Positions 1 to 10,254 of a stretch of DNA of 64,000 nucleotides are shown here, piece by piece. Source of the DNA: Limnomonas spitsbergensis (lineage: Eukaryota > Chlorophyta > Chlorophyceae > Chlamydomonadales); assembly GCA_037349105.1 (NCBI GenBank), contig JAYJMM010000009.1:1612001-1676000 (forward strand). Direction: 5' to 3'. The notes below the pieces were generated by a model. It was not told where the DNA came from, did not search any database, and was given only the letters and a program-made list of their open reading frames with translations. Positions within the stretch are counted from its first letter, which is position 1; every line of letters starts with the position of its first letter. The position numbers and the translations under genes are program-made.

Positions 1-149
1 TAACAGTTACGGCAGTTACGTTTGCAGTAACAGCGGTCACAGCAGATATTCAGTTCATGGCAGTTGTTTTAACAGCAATAGTATCAACAGGTTTTATGAT
101 GGCTAGGTATATACAGCCCCTGCAGGAGAGGGCACCGCACACTAACATC

Positions 150-600
150 TTTTGCCTCCTTGGGGACTGTCTCTTTCTCTTTTTGTCTCTCTCTTGCTTT
201 CAGGGGCGGGAATCCTTCGGTCCGCCATTTCGTTTTCTGGGGGGTGTTTTTTTGTCCTTTGTGATCCTCTCTGTCTTTCCTCTTGCCGCAAGTTCCTTTC
301 CTTTTTCCTCCCAACGAGACAGGAAAAAGGAAAGCCCAGGGGTGGGAGGCCCTGTTTTTGTTGAACTAGTAGTTGAGCTTTTTGAAGGCTTGTCTTTTCA
401 AGGGCAGGTAATGCGGTTTGCCAGCTTTGCCTTCAATTTTTTTGTGTTGTTCCTGTCCTTTGGTGAACTTGCTTTCCTTTTTCTTTCTTGTGCCTTGACT
501 CCCTTGAGTTTCCTAGCTGACTGTTTGTCTGCCGACTGGCCTTTGTTTGCCGACTGGAGCTTTATTTAAGCAGGGCCCAAAGGTGTAACGTCATTGACAC
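150..600 (+). mobile_element. Family A SINE-like element, longest form
   Basis: A pyrimidine-rich stretch followed by a core reading GCAGGGCCCAAAGGTGTAA and CGTCATTGAC at 568-599. The same arrangement, including the 'gttgagctt.ttgaaggct' and 'gctttatttaagca' segments, recurs at 18490-18800, and in shorter form at 55240-55460. The open frame of 170 codons here lies inside the repeat and is not a gene. A copy of CATGCAACATG-type microsatellite follows at 611-660. Confidence 0.6.
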
Positions 601-839
601 ACGAAAAGCCATGCACCATGCAACATGCAACATGCAACATGCAACATGCACCATGCAACGCACAGGTCAATGTCTGACTCAAAGCTTCCTCCATGGCGTC
701 GAGGGATGTTTGTTCAAACAAAACAAGTGACACTTAAAAAACATACCGAGGTTTCATAAAAAAACGTCTTGGGCCACATCAATGACATAACACCTCTGGG
801 CCATACTTCAGGCTGCCTTTTCCTTTTGGGGGGGGGGGG

Positions 840-1125
840 TATTTCTTTCTCCTCTGTGTTCTTCTCCTTCTTTCCATTTCCCTCTTACCTTAACTTCCTT
901 TTTTTCCCTCCCAACGAGACAGTTTGGCGCCCACGCGGCCGAGCCTTTTTGAGCAGGGCCCAGAGGTGTTATGTCATTGACCTCTGGGCCATGCTGAAAG
1001 GGCTTGGCCATGCTGAAAAGGCCAGGGGAACCAGCCAGGGGAACCAAAAGGCCATGCTGAAAAGGCCAGGGGAACCAGCCAGGGGAACCAAAAGGCCATG
1101 CTGAAAAGGCTCGGCCACATGGGCG
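840..1125 (+). mobile_element. Family A SINE-like element with internal 52-bp duplications
   Basis: Family A core (GGCGCCCACGCGGCCGAG, then GAGCAGGGCCCAGAGGTG) at about 928-985. It is followed by two to three tandem copies of a segment around 'ccatgctgaaaaggccaggggaaccag' (990-1110). Confidence 0.55.
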
Positions 1126-1479
1126 CCCTATTGTCTTTTGGGAGGAAAATAAACTTGAATCTACCGGAAAAAGGAAAGGGACAGACGGAAAAGGGATTAG
1201 GAAAAGACCATCCCCGAAACTGAAGGGAGTCTGGAGAATTACCAGCCTGTCCAGATCCTAGGCCCCAGCAAAATGCATCACGTGGCGTTGACGTAAAGGA
1301 TTTTAATGGATTGCGTCAACGCCACTCGTGACGGAGCAGTCGATGGGCTGGTGACGGCACATCGCTGTGGTTTCACGGATCCACCGAGCTTATCATCACT
1401 GAAGTTTCGCTTACGCATCACACAGTTTTCGCACAGATGTCTCTTAAACCATTCTTGTTTCCTCCTCCAACCAAACTCG

Positions 1480-1700
1480 TTTGCACCCACGTCATGTTTT
1501 AAAGTTGGGTCTAATCCTCTGCACAGTGGGGTCCATTCCCACGCTACTCCTTGGTTGTTGTATGTTGGTTGCTTGTCCAGGGGGTTCACTGGTGTTCGCT
1601 CCCTGTCCTAGCGTATTTAGTGCCTGTACCGGTTTACGGGCACCTGTCCCATGCATCAAATGTGATGCTCCGCTGGACTGTAAAAACTTCACCAAAAACG
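1480..1700 (+). mobile_element. Family C dispersed repeat (about 210 bp)
   Basis: This matches 32335-32545 and 56625-56850 (both inverted), 44530-44735, and partly 3880-3970 and 19615-19670. The conserved parts include 'cacccacgtcatgt', 'ttgcttgtccaggggg', 'gcatcaaatgtgatgc' and 'ctggactgtaaaaac'. No protein is supported. High similarity between copies suggests a young non-autonomous element. Confidence 0.65.
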
Positions 1701-1744
1701 TCACAAAGAATTTCACATATCTGACGCCTTGGTGCTTTGGGACC

Positions 1745-2045
1745 AAGTGGCCAATCCTTAACCCTAAACCTAAAGCCGATGGGCTCCCAGAGTAACCCTA
1801 GTTTTGACCCCCGATCTTAAGCACTTCTCTATTAATCCCGACCCCCCACCCCCTAACCCAAACTCTGAACCTGCAACCCTTAACCCCCAACCCGAGACCG
1901 AAACCCTACTCCGAAGCCCCAACTCAACCCCCAAACCCTACTACGACTCCCCATCCCCAACTCTCAATCCTCGAACCTTAATTTCCAACTTGAACCCCAA
2001 AACAACTGAGAATCCCTTACGCAAACCCGAAACCCCACTGTGACC
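1745..2045. repeat. Degenerate telomere-like CCCTAAA-type tract
   Basis: Runs of aaccctaaacc, aaccctaacccc and similar words, heavily diverged. It is interstitial and not at a chromosome end, since genes lie on both sides. Confidence 0.5.
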
Positions 2046-2049
2046 CCCA

Positions 2050-2255
2050 CCCCTCCTCATAGGTCAATGACATAGCACCTCAAAGGCTCGGCCGCGTGGA
2101 TACCCAACTGTCCCATTGGGAGAAAAGAAATACCCCACCAACTAACCCCCACCCCCTCTCCTCATAGGTTTAGAATGGTGCATACCCGCTGGGCCATGCT
2201 GAACGCTCGGCCGCGTGGGGCTGGTGGGGAATGACTAGGCTCAATGACTAGCCCC
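2050..2255 (-). mobile_element. Family A and family B element fragments
   Basis: An inverted family A core at 2062-2105 (caatgacatagcacct, then ggctcggccgcgtgg) and an inverted family B piece at 2172-2250 (ggtgcatacccgctgggcc, then gtaggg/ggggaatgactaggctca). Both are embedded between copies of the intronic sequence 'ctcctcataggt', so they appear to have inserted into the array described at 2285-2615. Confidence 0.5.
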
Positions 2256-2284
2256 CCCCCAAAAATGACTAGGCACCCCCCCCA

Positions 2285-2615
2285 CCTCATAGGTAGAACC
2301 GCAGGCTGCTGGATTACTTTGCCCGAACCCAAAACCCGAAAACCCGAAAATAACCCGAAACCCTACTCTGACCAATCTACCCCGCTCCCTTCTCCTCATA
2401 GGTGGAACCGCTTGCCGCTGGATTACTTTGCCCGAATCCAAAACCCGAAAACCCGAAACCCAAAAAATGACCCGGACCCCTACTCTGACCAACCTGACCC
2501 CGCCCCTTCCTCATAGGTGGAAACGCTTGCCGCTGGATTACTTTGCCCGACCCCGAAAACCCGAAAATAACCCGAAAACCTACTCTGACCAATCTGACAT
2601 CCCCCCTCCTCGCAG
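2285..2615 (+). repeat. Three decoy copies of a 3' splice site and exon start
   Basis: The junction used at 2616 (tcgcag followed by GTGGAACCGCTTGCC) is repeated upstream at about 2288, 2396 and 2512 with 'cataggt' in place of 'cgcaggt'. Each copy is followed by ctggattactttgcccga and a run of 'aaacccgaaaa' words. The period is roughly 97-116 bp. The copies carry AG but lose the reading frame after about 12 codons. Confidence 0.7.
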
Positions 2616-2787
2616 GTGGAACCGCTTGCCACTGGATTTGTGCGCCGTGATGGCTGAGACCTTCACCACGGAGAGCAAGGCAGGTCTCTTGTCGGAAATA
2701 CGGAACGAACAGCCCTTGGGTGACAGGATCCGCTACCTTTTCAACCTGGAGGAGGAGACCGACCTGCAGTATGAGCTGCAAGTGTGA
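2616..2787 (+). CDS. Terminal exon of an unidentified gene, possibly Lon-domain-like
   Basis: The exon follows a good acceptor (ccccctcctcgcag). Reading with one leading base gives 56 codons ending at TGA 2785-2787. The peptide begins WNRLPLDLCAVMAE and continues through a charged helix-like stretch (DRIRYLFNLEEE) to the stop. The pattern (small residues, then K..LL, then RI..LF.LEEE) resembles the helical end of the Lon N-terminal (LON substrate-binding) domain; that is an inference from a weak pattern. Upstream exons were not found in the first 2.2 kb. A methionine at codon 12 could start a short ORF, but the acceptor and the decoy acceptor array just upstream argue for a last exon. An AATAAA occurs 61 bases after the stop. 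Confidence 0.45.
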
Positions 2788-2847
2788 ACTGTGGTTTGAA
2801 CTTTAGTGTGGAATTGAAGTGTGGATGTGCTGTTACAAAACGGGGAA

Positions 2848-2853
2848 AATAAA
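2848..2853 (+). terminator. AATAAA polyadenylation-type hexamer
   Basis: AATAAA lies 61 bases downstream of the TGA at 2785-2787, after a 'gtgtgaa/gtgtgga' rich 3' UTR-like stretch. Green algae often use TGTAA instead, so the role is only suggestive. Confidence 0.3.
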
Positions 2854-3179
2854 TAGATATTTCACTCTTGAGAAAATTGTGTAACTGCAGCCTAGGGGGG
2901 GGGACACTTTTGGATAGTGTGAGACTTGTGACTTGTGTGACTTACGTCCTGGCTTTGCATTTACGGTAGTTGAGCGACAGGAATGGGCCGAAGCCCCCGT
3001 GCCCCGTGCCCTGTGAAATAATGCTTGGTCGTTCCTGCAGATAGAGATGTACAGAAAGAGAGACTCGCTCTAACACACACACACACACACCAGCTGCTTG
3101 GAAAGCCTGTAAACGGACATTCACCAGGACACAAATATTTCCCCTAGTTATAATTGCTGTTCACGTTCTCCCACATAGA

Positions 3180-3310
3180 GGATTGGAGGCATATGCACCT
3201 TGCAAGGATGGCCCAGGCTGTGCATGGTAACTGGAATTGAGCCCAGTCATTCCTTACCAGCCCTGCGCAACCGAGCGTTCAGCATGCACCGTTCTGAACC
3301 TTGCAAGTAC
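3180..3310 (+). mobile_element. Family B SINE-like element
   Basis: It contains 'aggatggcccaggctgtgca', then 'aattgagcccagtcattcc', then the GAGCGTTCAGCA motif and a 'gcaccgttctgaacc' end. Related copies lie at 19430-19600, 26330-26490, 32640-32830 and 54190-54600. Confidence 0.55.
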
Positions 3311-3499
3311 ATGACCGCGCAATCTTCCCTATTGATGCCGTTGTGCATGGATACAGCCAAACCCTCAAACCACCAATGCTTCATTAAAGTTTAAGAGGGT
3401 CAATGACGTTACACCGATTCCATCTGTTTTCGTTTCTCCTTAAGGCATTGGGTTTCCTTCTAAGCGCGGCCTAGAGATGTGATAGTTAACAGGGTACCA

Positions 3500-3975
3500 C
3501 CCAGTGTTGTGAAATCGTGCAAGTAATTTAAGTCCCTTACTGGTAAAAGTAGCTGAATTCCCCTTGACATTTCAGTGACTGAAACTCAGCTACGCAAGTC
3601 AGCCACCGTGAGGACCACGATCGGCACACCACGGGTTTAGGGTTTACGACGTTACACCGGCCTTTTAGTTAGGCGCCCATGCAGCCGCGCCTTTGTGAGC
3701 AGGGCCCATGGGTGTAACGGCATTGACAGGTTAATGACGTTACACCTCTGCTTAAATGAAGGTCGACCACGTCAGCAAACATGTACTCAGCTAGGAAAGT
3801 CAAGGGAGAGGCACTAGAGGAAAGAAAGGAAAGCAAGTTCACCAAAGGCTCCAACGCCAAAGATATTTTGTCACCATCTGGTGCGTATTTAGTGTATTTA
3901 GTGTCTGTTCCGGTTTACAGGCACAAGTCCCATGCATCCAATGTGATGCCCGCTGGACTGTAAAAAAACTCCACT
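3500..3975 (+). mobile_element. Nested remnants of dispersed elements (A, C and an unnamed repeat)
   Basis: 3510-3620 (ttactggtaaaagtagctgaatt) matches parts of 25440-25550 and 37000-37110. 3655-3750 is a family A core. 3880-3968 is the 3' part of family C (gtttacaggcacaagtcccatgc, ctggactgtaaaaa). No gene is supported. Confidence 0.5.
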
Positions 3976-3990
3976 CAACCATCCCATCCA

Positions 3991-6900
3991 CTAGCCCTTG
4001 ATCAGCCCCCTGGCGCGCAGCTGGTCCAGGCCCATGTAGCAGGTCACTACGGACGCAGCCATGAGGTCCATTCCGCTGTCGCTGCTCCCAGTCAGCAGCC
4101 GTTGCAGCTCGCTAACGCTGACTCGCAACACCTCGATTCCCGACTCTTCCGCGTCACGCGTGCCAGGGCTCGGATCCACCTGGCAGCAGGCAGGCAGAGA
4201 TATATTTAGCATTGCTTTTTGATTTGCTGTGCAGAATAGCATTTTCCTAGGAATCATCTTGGCTGATGCACGCAACTTAGAGCCAGGATTCTTCAGTGTC
4301 AAGGGAGCCAAGGTCTGGTTTGGCCTGTCAGCATCAGCATCAGCATCAGCATCGGCATCGGAATGAACATCGGCATCGGCATCAGTATGCCAACTTTGAC
4401 GACAAATGACGTTCAAATTCAAAAAACATCTTGCCTCAGGATCAATGACGAGGTATGGCACGAAGCGGTTGGCGCACCACTTGACCTCTGCAACGCCCGG
4501 GTGACTGTCCGGAATGAGACGTACCCACTCCCCACCACGCAGCAGGGCCTGCAGGGTTCCAAATTTTGAAATTCAAACCAAGCGGGTAGTGCACCATTTG
4601 ACCTCAGCAACTCCGGGATTGCTCTCTGGGATGAGACATACGTACTTCCCACCACGCAACAGAGACTGCGAGGATTCAAAATTCAAAATTCAAACTGTAG
4701 CCGCCCCCAACATCCTGCCAGCCCCCAACCCAGCCCTGCTCCACAAGGGTGGCCAGCCCTTAACCCAGGTATCAGCTCACAGCCCAGCCCACAACCCAGC
4801 CCACAACAAGAACTGCACCACACCTCCTCGGACAGCTCGGCCCGGGCGCACGCTTCCATTGTCGGGGATGAGACGCATCTACTCCCCACCACACAACATA
4901 GACTGCGAGGTTTCAAATTTTGGAATTCAAACTGTAGCTACCCCCTAGCATCCTGCCAGCTCACAACCCAGGACTGCACCACAAGGGTGGCAAGCCCCCA
5001 ATCCAGCTGTCAGCGCACAGCCCAGCTCACAACCCAGCTCACAACCCCTCCTTGCTCCACAAGGGTGGCCAGCCCTCAACCCAGCTGCCAGCTCACAGCC
5101 CAGCTCACAACCCAGCTCACAACCCCTCCTTGCTCCACAAGGGTGGCCAGCCCCCAACCCAGCTGTCAGCGCACAGCCCAGCTCACAACCCAGCTCACAA
5201 CCCCTCCTGGCTCCACAAGGGTGGCCAGCCCCCAACCCAGCTGTCAGCGCACAGCCCAGCTCACAACCCAGCTCACAACCCCTCCTGGCTCCACAAGGGT
5301 GGCCAGCCCTCAACCCAGCTGCCAGGTCACAGCCCAGCTCACAACCCAGCTCACAACCCCTCCTTGCTCCACAAGGGTGGCCAGCCCTCAACCCAGCTGT
5401 CAGCGCACAGCCCAGCTCACAACCCCCAACCCAGCCGCCAGCTCACAGCCCAACTCACAATCCCCAACCCAGCTGCCAGCTCACAGCCCAGTTCGCAACC
5501 CAGCTCACAACCCCTCCTGGCTCCACAAGGTTGGCCAGCCCTCAACCCAGCTGCCAGCTCACAGCCCAGATCGCAACCAAGCTCACAACCCCTCCTGGCT
5601 CCACAAGGTTGGCCAGCCCTCAACCCAGCTGCCAGCTCACAGCCCAGATCGCAACCCAGCTCACAACCCCTCCTGGCTCCACAAGGGTGGCCAGCCCTCA
5701 ACCCAGCTGTCAGCGCACAGCCCAGCTCGCAACCAAGCTCACAACCCCTCCTTGCTCCACAAGGTTGGCCAGCCCTCAACCCAGCTGCCAGCTCACAGCC
5801 CAGATCGCAACCAAGCTCACAACCCCTCCTGGCTCCACAAGGGTGGCCAGCCCTCAACCCAGCTGCCAGCTCACAGCCCAGCTCATAATCCCCAACCCAG
5901 CCGCCAGCTCACAGCCCAGCTCACAACCCCCAACCCAGCCGCCAGCTCACAGCCCAGCTCACAATCCCCAACCCAGCCGCCAGCTCACAGCCCAGCTCAC
6001 AACCCCCAACCCGGCCGCCAGCTCACAGCCCAGCTCACAATCCCCAACCCAGCCGCCAGCTCACAGCCCAGCTCACAATCCCCAACCCAGCCGCCAGCTC
6101 ACAGCCCAACTCACAATCCCCAACCCAGCCGCCAGCTCACAGCCCAACTCACAATCCCCAACCCAGCCGCCAGCTCACAGCCCAGCCCAGAACAAGGACC
6201 CCAGCTGCCAGCTCACAGCCCAACTCACAATCCCCAACCCAGCTGCCAGCTCACATCCCAGCCCAGAACAAGGACCCCAGCTGCCAGCTCACAACCCAGC
6301 TCGCAACCCAGCCCACAACAAGGACTGCACCACACCTCCTCAGACAGCTCAGCCCGGGCGCACGCTTCCATCGTCGCATGCCTCTTCGGCTCATAGCAGC
6401 CGGTGGGCAGACACAGGCCCATGACGTTGGGGCCCTGCATGTACTCGCGAATAAGAGTGATCTGCACAGGTGTGTGATTAAGAGTGATCTGCACAGGTGT
6501 GTGATTAAGAGTGATCTGCACAGGTGTGTGATTAAGAGTGATCTGCACAGGTGTGTGATAAGAGTGGTCTGCACAGGTGTGTGATTAAGAGTGATCTGCA
6601 CATGTGTGTGATTAAGAGTGATCTGCACAGGTGTGTGATTAAGAGTGATCTGCACAGGTGTGTGATAAGAGTGGTCTGCACAGGTGTGTGGATTAGAGTG
6701 ACACGCATGGGGTCACAGGGTAAATTGACCAGCACGGGTGTGTGGACTATCGTGACCTGTATCAGTGTTTATTTTAGTGGGTACTGGACCATCTTTGCTG
6801 GGGCGCCCTGCGGCCACCCCTGGGCCGATTCCCACCAAACCTGGACCGGCCTCCAGGTCCACGGTGGCCCACGCAGCAGGGCTGGCCGAACCAGTAGCTC

Positions 6901-9512
6901 TTCGCCGGGGGTCACAGTGTAGCTGAGCTGTAGCTGATAGTGGTATACCACGCACTAAAATGTAACTGACCTGTATGAATTCATGGATTGCTGCGGCCTG
7001 TCTAGGTTTGTGGATAAAAGTGGCATAAGCAGTTACACATGAGTGGCATATGCAGCTACACATAAGAGTGACGCAAGCAGTTACCCATAAGTGTGACATA
7101 TACAGCTTCGCATGCGAGTGATATATACAGCTTCACACATAAGAGTGATATACAGTACAGTTGCATGGATGAGAGTGGCATGTGTAGATGTAGATATAGG
7201 AGTGACCAGCATGTGTAGCTGTACACATAGGAGTGACCTGCATGTGTAGCTGTACATATAGGAGTAAACTGTGCTAAATGCTTCACATCGCAAGTAGCAT
7301 CGTGCAGGCACAGATTGCCAGCGTGGTCTATTAGATTCCAGTGTGAACAGTGTGGATTCCAGTCTGGGTTCCAGTGTGAACAGTGTGGATTCCAGTCTGG
7401 ATTCCAGTGTGAACAGTGTGGATTCCAGTGTGAACAGTGTGGATTCCAGTCTGGATTCCAGTGTGAACAGTGTGGATTCCAGTCTGGATTCCGGTGGGGA
7501 AAGTGTATATATTTTTCTTACGAGTCCACCTTCGGCAGGCTGCCCTGCCGCCGCCAACGGCCCGGTCGGGATTGAATCTGCGATGGGCAGCCAATTGGCA
7601 TGGCTGGTCATAACTAGGGCCTCCAGCCAGTTGTAGCTGAAATGTAGCTGAGTCACGAAAAAAGATGCGACGAGTTCCGCATTCTTGATTTTTAAGCTAC
7701 TGGGTCCGGGGAATGTCGTTGGTAGCAATCATGGTGCATAGCTTGGGTTCTTTATGGCTCAATTTCAGTTCCCAGTGGAATGGCATCAACAGCCAGGCAT
7801 TCGCCGTTCCGCCACACGTTTCGGTTGAAAAAGCTGACATGTCACTCCCTTAGGTTAACATGTCACACCCTGGTCACACCCTTGGTCAAACTTCTGGCTC
7901 CGAGCCCTCTCTGGACAGATTGAAGGGCATCACCGGTCTGCTGTTCATGATTGGTCACACTTTTGTTGCACAGGTTGGCATGCCACACCTTGGGTCACAC
8001 ATCTGGCCCAAAGCCGTCTTTGGACAGATGGATGGGCATGACCCATGTTCATAATTGTGTCACAGGTTTTGGTTCAGCAGGTTGGCATGCCACACCCCGG
8101 TCACACCTTTGGTCACACCTCTGGCTCCGAGCCGTCTCTGGACGGATGGGAGGGCATGCCCACCGCAAACTGGATCTCAGAGCGGGAGATCCGGTAATCA
8201 TGGCTGAAATGTCACACCCTAGTCACACCCTTGGTCACATGTTTGGTCAGTGACACACCCATGGTCACACCTCTGGCTCCGAGCCGTCTCTGGACGGATG
8301 AAAGGGCATGACCACCGCAAACTTGAACTCAGAACGAGGGTGTCCAACCACATCGTAATGCAGCTCCGTAACCCTCGGGACGGACGGTGCTGACGAGGCA
8401 GAGGGCACCTGGGGGGCAGGTTCCAAGGCCAGGGTCTGATAGGTTTCAGGTTTCAGGGTTAGCACAACCCATCGTAATTCAGCTCCGTAACCCGCGGGGC
8501 AGACAGGCTGACGAGGCAGAGGGCACCTGGGAGGCAGGGTCCAGGGCCAGGGTTGATAAGGTTGCAGGGTTCAAGGTGAGGACAACCTCATCATAATACA
8601 GCTCCGTAACCCTCAGGGATGATGGTGCTGATGGGGTTGAGGTCACCTGGTGGGCAGGGTCCAGGGCCAGGGTTGATAAGGTTGCAGGGTTCAAGGTGAG
8701 GACAACCTCATCATAATACAGCTCCGTAATCCTCAGGGATGATGGTGCTGATGGGGTTGAGGTCACCTGGTGGGCAGGGTCCAGGGCCAGGGTTGATAAG
8801 GTTGCAGGGTTCAAAGTGAGGACAACCTCATCGTAATACAGCTCCGTAACCCTCAGGGATGATGGTGCTGATGGGGTTAAAGGGGAAGGGTAGGATTGCT
8901 CACCAAGGATCACAAAAGCTGCGCCCTAACGGCACAATTGCTCCCCGAAGGATCACAAAAGCTGCGCCCTAAAGGCGGGATTGGTCCCCAAAGGATTACA
9001 AAAGCTGCACCCTCAGAGCGGGATTGCTCCCTGAAGGATCACTAAAGCTGCACCCTAAAGGCGGGATTGGTCCCCAAAGGATTACAAAAGCTGCACCCTC
9101 AGAGCGGGATTGCTCCCCGAAGGATCACAAATGCTGCACCCTCAGAGCGGGATTGCTCCCCGAAGGATCACAAAAGCTGCACGCTTAGGGCGGGATTGCT
9201 TCCCGAAGGATTACAAAAGCTGCACGCTTGGGCGGGATTGCTCCACAAAGGATTACAAAAGCTGCGCGCCCTTAGGGCGCGATTGCTCCCCGAAGGATCA
9301 CAAAAGCTGCGCCCTTAGGGTGGGATTGCTCCCCGAAGGGTTACAAAAGCTGCACCCTTAGGGCGGGATTGCTCCCAGGATTGCTCTCGGAATTGTAGCT
9401 ATATAGTAGCTAAATTGTGGCTATGTTGTATCTGAATTGTGGCTGAATAGTAGCTGAAGCATCCTTAGACTAAAAAGTGTGGGGCTCACCTTTTCTGTTG
9501 AGGGCCCGGCAT
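3991..9512 (-). CDS. Nudix hydrolase, six exons including a 15-base microexon
   Basis: Exons (minus, in order): 9512-9490, 8918-8904, 8373-8271, 6461-6336, 4548-4435, 4179-3991. They join in consistent phase to 570 nt, 189 residues and TAG. Nudix enzymes hydrolyse nucleoside diphosphates linked to another moiety; the C-terminal half (GGEWVRLIP, then EVKWCANRFVPYLVIDPE and PGTRDAEE) suggests an ADP-sugar-pyrophosphatase-like branch, which is inference. The Nudix box spans about residues 68-92: LPTG, then EACARAELSEE, with the metal-binding EExxx core present but R of REUxEE replaced by A. The preceding ITLIREYMQGPN is the usual strand before the box. Exon 1 starts at ATG with MPGPQQK; no targeting peptide is obvious. 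The last intron uses a GC donor (GAG|gcaaga). Three of five introns are filled with copies of their own exon boundaries. The substrate is unknown. Confidence 0.85.
4549..4930 (-). repeat. Rearranged copies of Nudix exon 5 start and exon 4 end
   Basis: Read on the minus strand, 4585-4665 repeats the exon 5 segment GTGGTGGGAAGTACGT... to GAGGTCAAATGGTGC. 4808-4925 fuses a copy of the exon 5 start directly to a copy of the exon 4 end (ATGGAAGCGTGCGCCC to GAGGAG) with its gtgtggtgcag donor. These sit inside intron 4. Confidence 0.7.
4935..6330. repeat. Intron 4 tandem array (22-bp units, longer higher-order units)
   Basis: Words CAGCTCACAACCCAGCTCAC repeat for 1.4 kb with a higher-order 'ctccacaagggtggccagcc' unit of about 75 bp in the first half. 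On the minus strand it starts directly after the exon 4 donor and resembles that intron's first bases (ttgttgtgggctgggttg). The long ORFs here (469, 297 and 278 codons) are by-products of the repeat. Confidence 0.85.
6462..6710 (-). repeat. 27-bp array of Nudix exon 4 acceptor copies
   Basis: On the minus strand each unit reads cacctgtgcag followed by ATCACTCTTA, i.e. the intron 3 acceptor and the first ten bases of exon 4. About nine copies are present. Only the innermost copy continues into the real exon. Confidence 0.85.
6785..6935 (+). mobile_element. Family D SINE-like element
   Basis: It contains ggcgccctgcggccac, gaccggcctccaggtcc and a 'gtgtagctgagctgtagctga' tail. Related copies: 7510-7650, 15940-16110, 34545-34745, 52005-52240 and 54300-54440. 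Here it sits in intron 3 of the Nudix gene. Confidence 0.55.
7000..7290. repeat. Degenerate 'aagagtgacatatacagc' array
   Basis: About ten diverged units of roughly 25 bp with the theme (ata)agagtgac(at)...cagct. It could be a decayed continuation of the acceptor-copy array at 6462-6710, since both carry 'gagtga' and 'cag'. Confidence 0.55.
7335..7655 (-). mobile_element. Family D element with a 33-bp array at its tail
   Basis: 7510-7650 is an inverted family D copy (ttcggcaggctgccctgccg, agccagttgtagctgaaatg). Directly at its 3' end, 7335-7500, lies an array of 'gtgtgaacagtgtggattccagtctggattcca' words. A similar element-plus-array pair is at 34545-35190. Confidence 0.6.
7860..8270 (-). repeat. 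Copies of Nudix exon 3 end and 5' splice site
   Basis: On the minus strand the true boundary reads GTCCAGAGACGGCTCGGAG then CCAGAG|gtgtgacc. Diverged copies are at about 7895-7935, 7990-8045 and 8100-8165, each with 'tcc..agacggctcggagccagag' and a gtgtgacc-like donor. Confidence 0.75.
8374..8903 (-). repeat. 120-bp array of Nudix exon 3 acceptor copies
   Basis: Four copies, beginning at about 8465, 8590, 8708 and 8830. Each contains on the minus strand GGGTTACGGAGCTGTATTA, the start of exon 3, preceded by an AG and followed by gatgaggttgtcctcacc. Copies 2-4 are nearly identical; the one nearest the exon is most diverged. Confidence 0.8.
8919..9375 (-). repeat. 44-bp array of microexon copies
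   Basis: About eleven units; on the minus strand each reads gtgcag followed by CTTTTGTGATCCTTCGGGGAG. Only the terminal unit, the microexon at 8904-8918, reads CTTGgtgagc and so has a usable donor. All others have 'cggggag' at that spot. Confidence 0.85.
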
Positions 9513-9619
9513 CAAACCGAACTTTTCGATCGAATACGGTCAGGTACCTGCATAGCATGAAGTGGGAGGGGTGTGGCCAGGCCTAATCAGGTTCATGCAT
9601 TGCATGCAGCAGAAGGGGA

Positions 9620-10045
9620 CGTACACATGCACACATGCACACATGCTCATCAGCTCATGCATACACATGCTCATGCACACAAATGCACATGCACACAAGG
9701 ACATGCACACGAGGACATGCACACATGTGTATGTACACAAGCGCATGCGCACATGCATGTGCGAACATGCTCATGCACACACATGCTCATGCACACACAT
9801 GCACAGTCACATACATGCTCATGCACACACATGCACATCAACATGCACACACATGCACATCAACAGGCACACACATGCACATTCACACACATGCACATAA
9901 GCATGCACATTCATACACATTCGCCCGCGCACACGTGCACATGGGCGCACATATGACATATGCATGCGGACTCATGCACGTACATATGCACATGCGGGTG
10001 CGTATGCATGGACATAAACACACACATGCAAACACACACACGCTC
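9620..10045. repeat. CACATGCACACATG-type microsatellite
   Basis: Imperfect ACAC/ATGC repeats for about 430 bp, just upstream of the Nudix start. No coding sequence. Confidence 0.9.
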
Positions 10046-10254
10046 TAGCCTCCCACCCCCCACACCTTGCATACGCCTTCTCCTCGCTCACCACCTCCCA
10101 CGTCGCCATCCCTGCTTCAAGTGGGAAGCAGGGTACGCAATGCGCTGTCAAGCAAGAGCAGACATTCGCAGTATGCTGAGAGAATCGGCGCCAAGATGCA
10201 AGGATAAGTACACGCCAAGATGCAAGGATATGTTGAAGATGGATGTCACAGTCC

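Noticed and set aside
57..569. 170-codon open frame at the left edge
   Set aside because: It overlaps a long-form family A repeat also found near 18.5 kb, with no shared frame between the copies.
4987..6396. 469-codon plus-strand frame rich in Pro, Ser, Gln, Thr and His
   Set aside because: It lies over intron 4 of the Nudix gene, and three frames are open at once because of the repeat.
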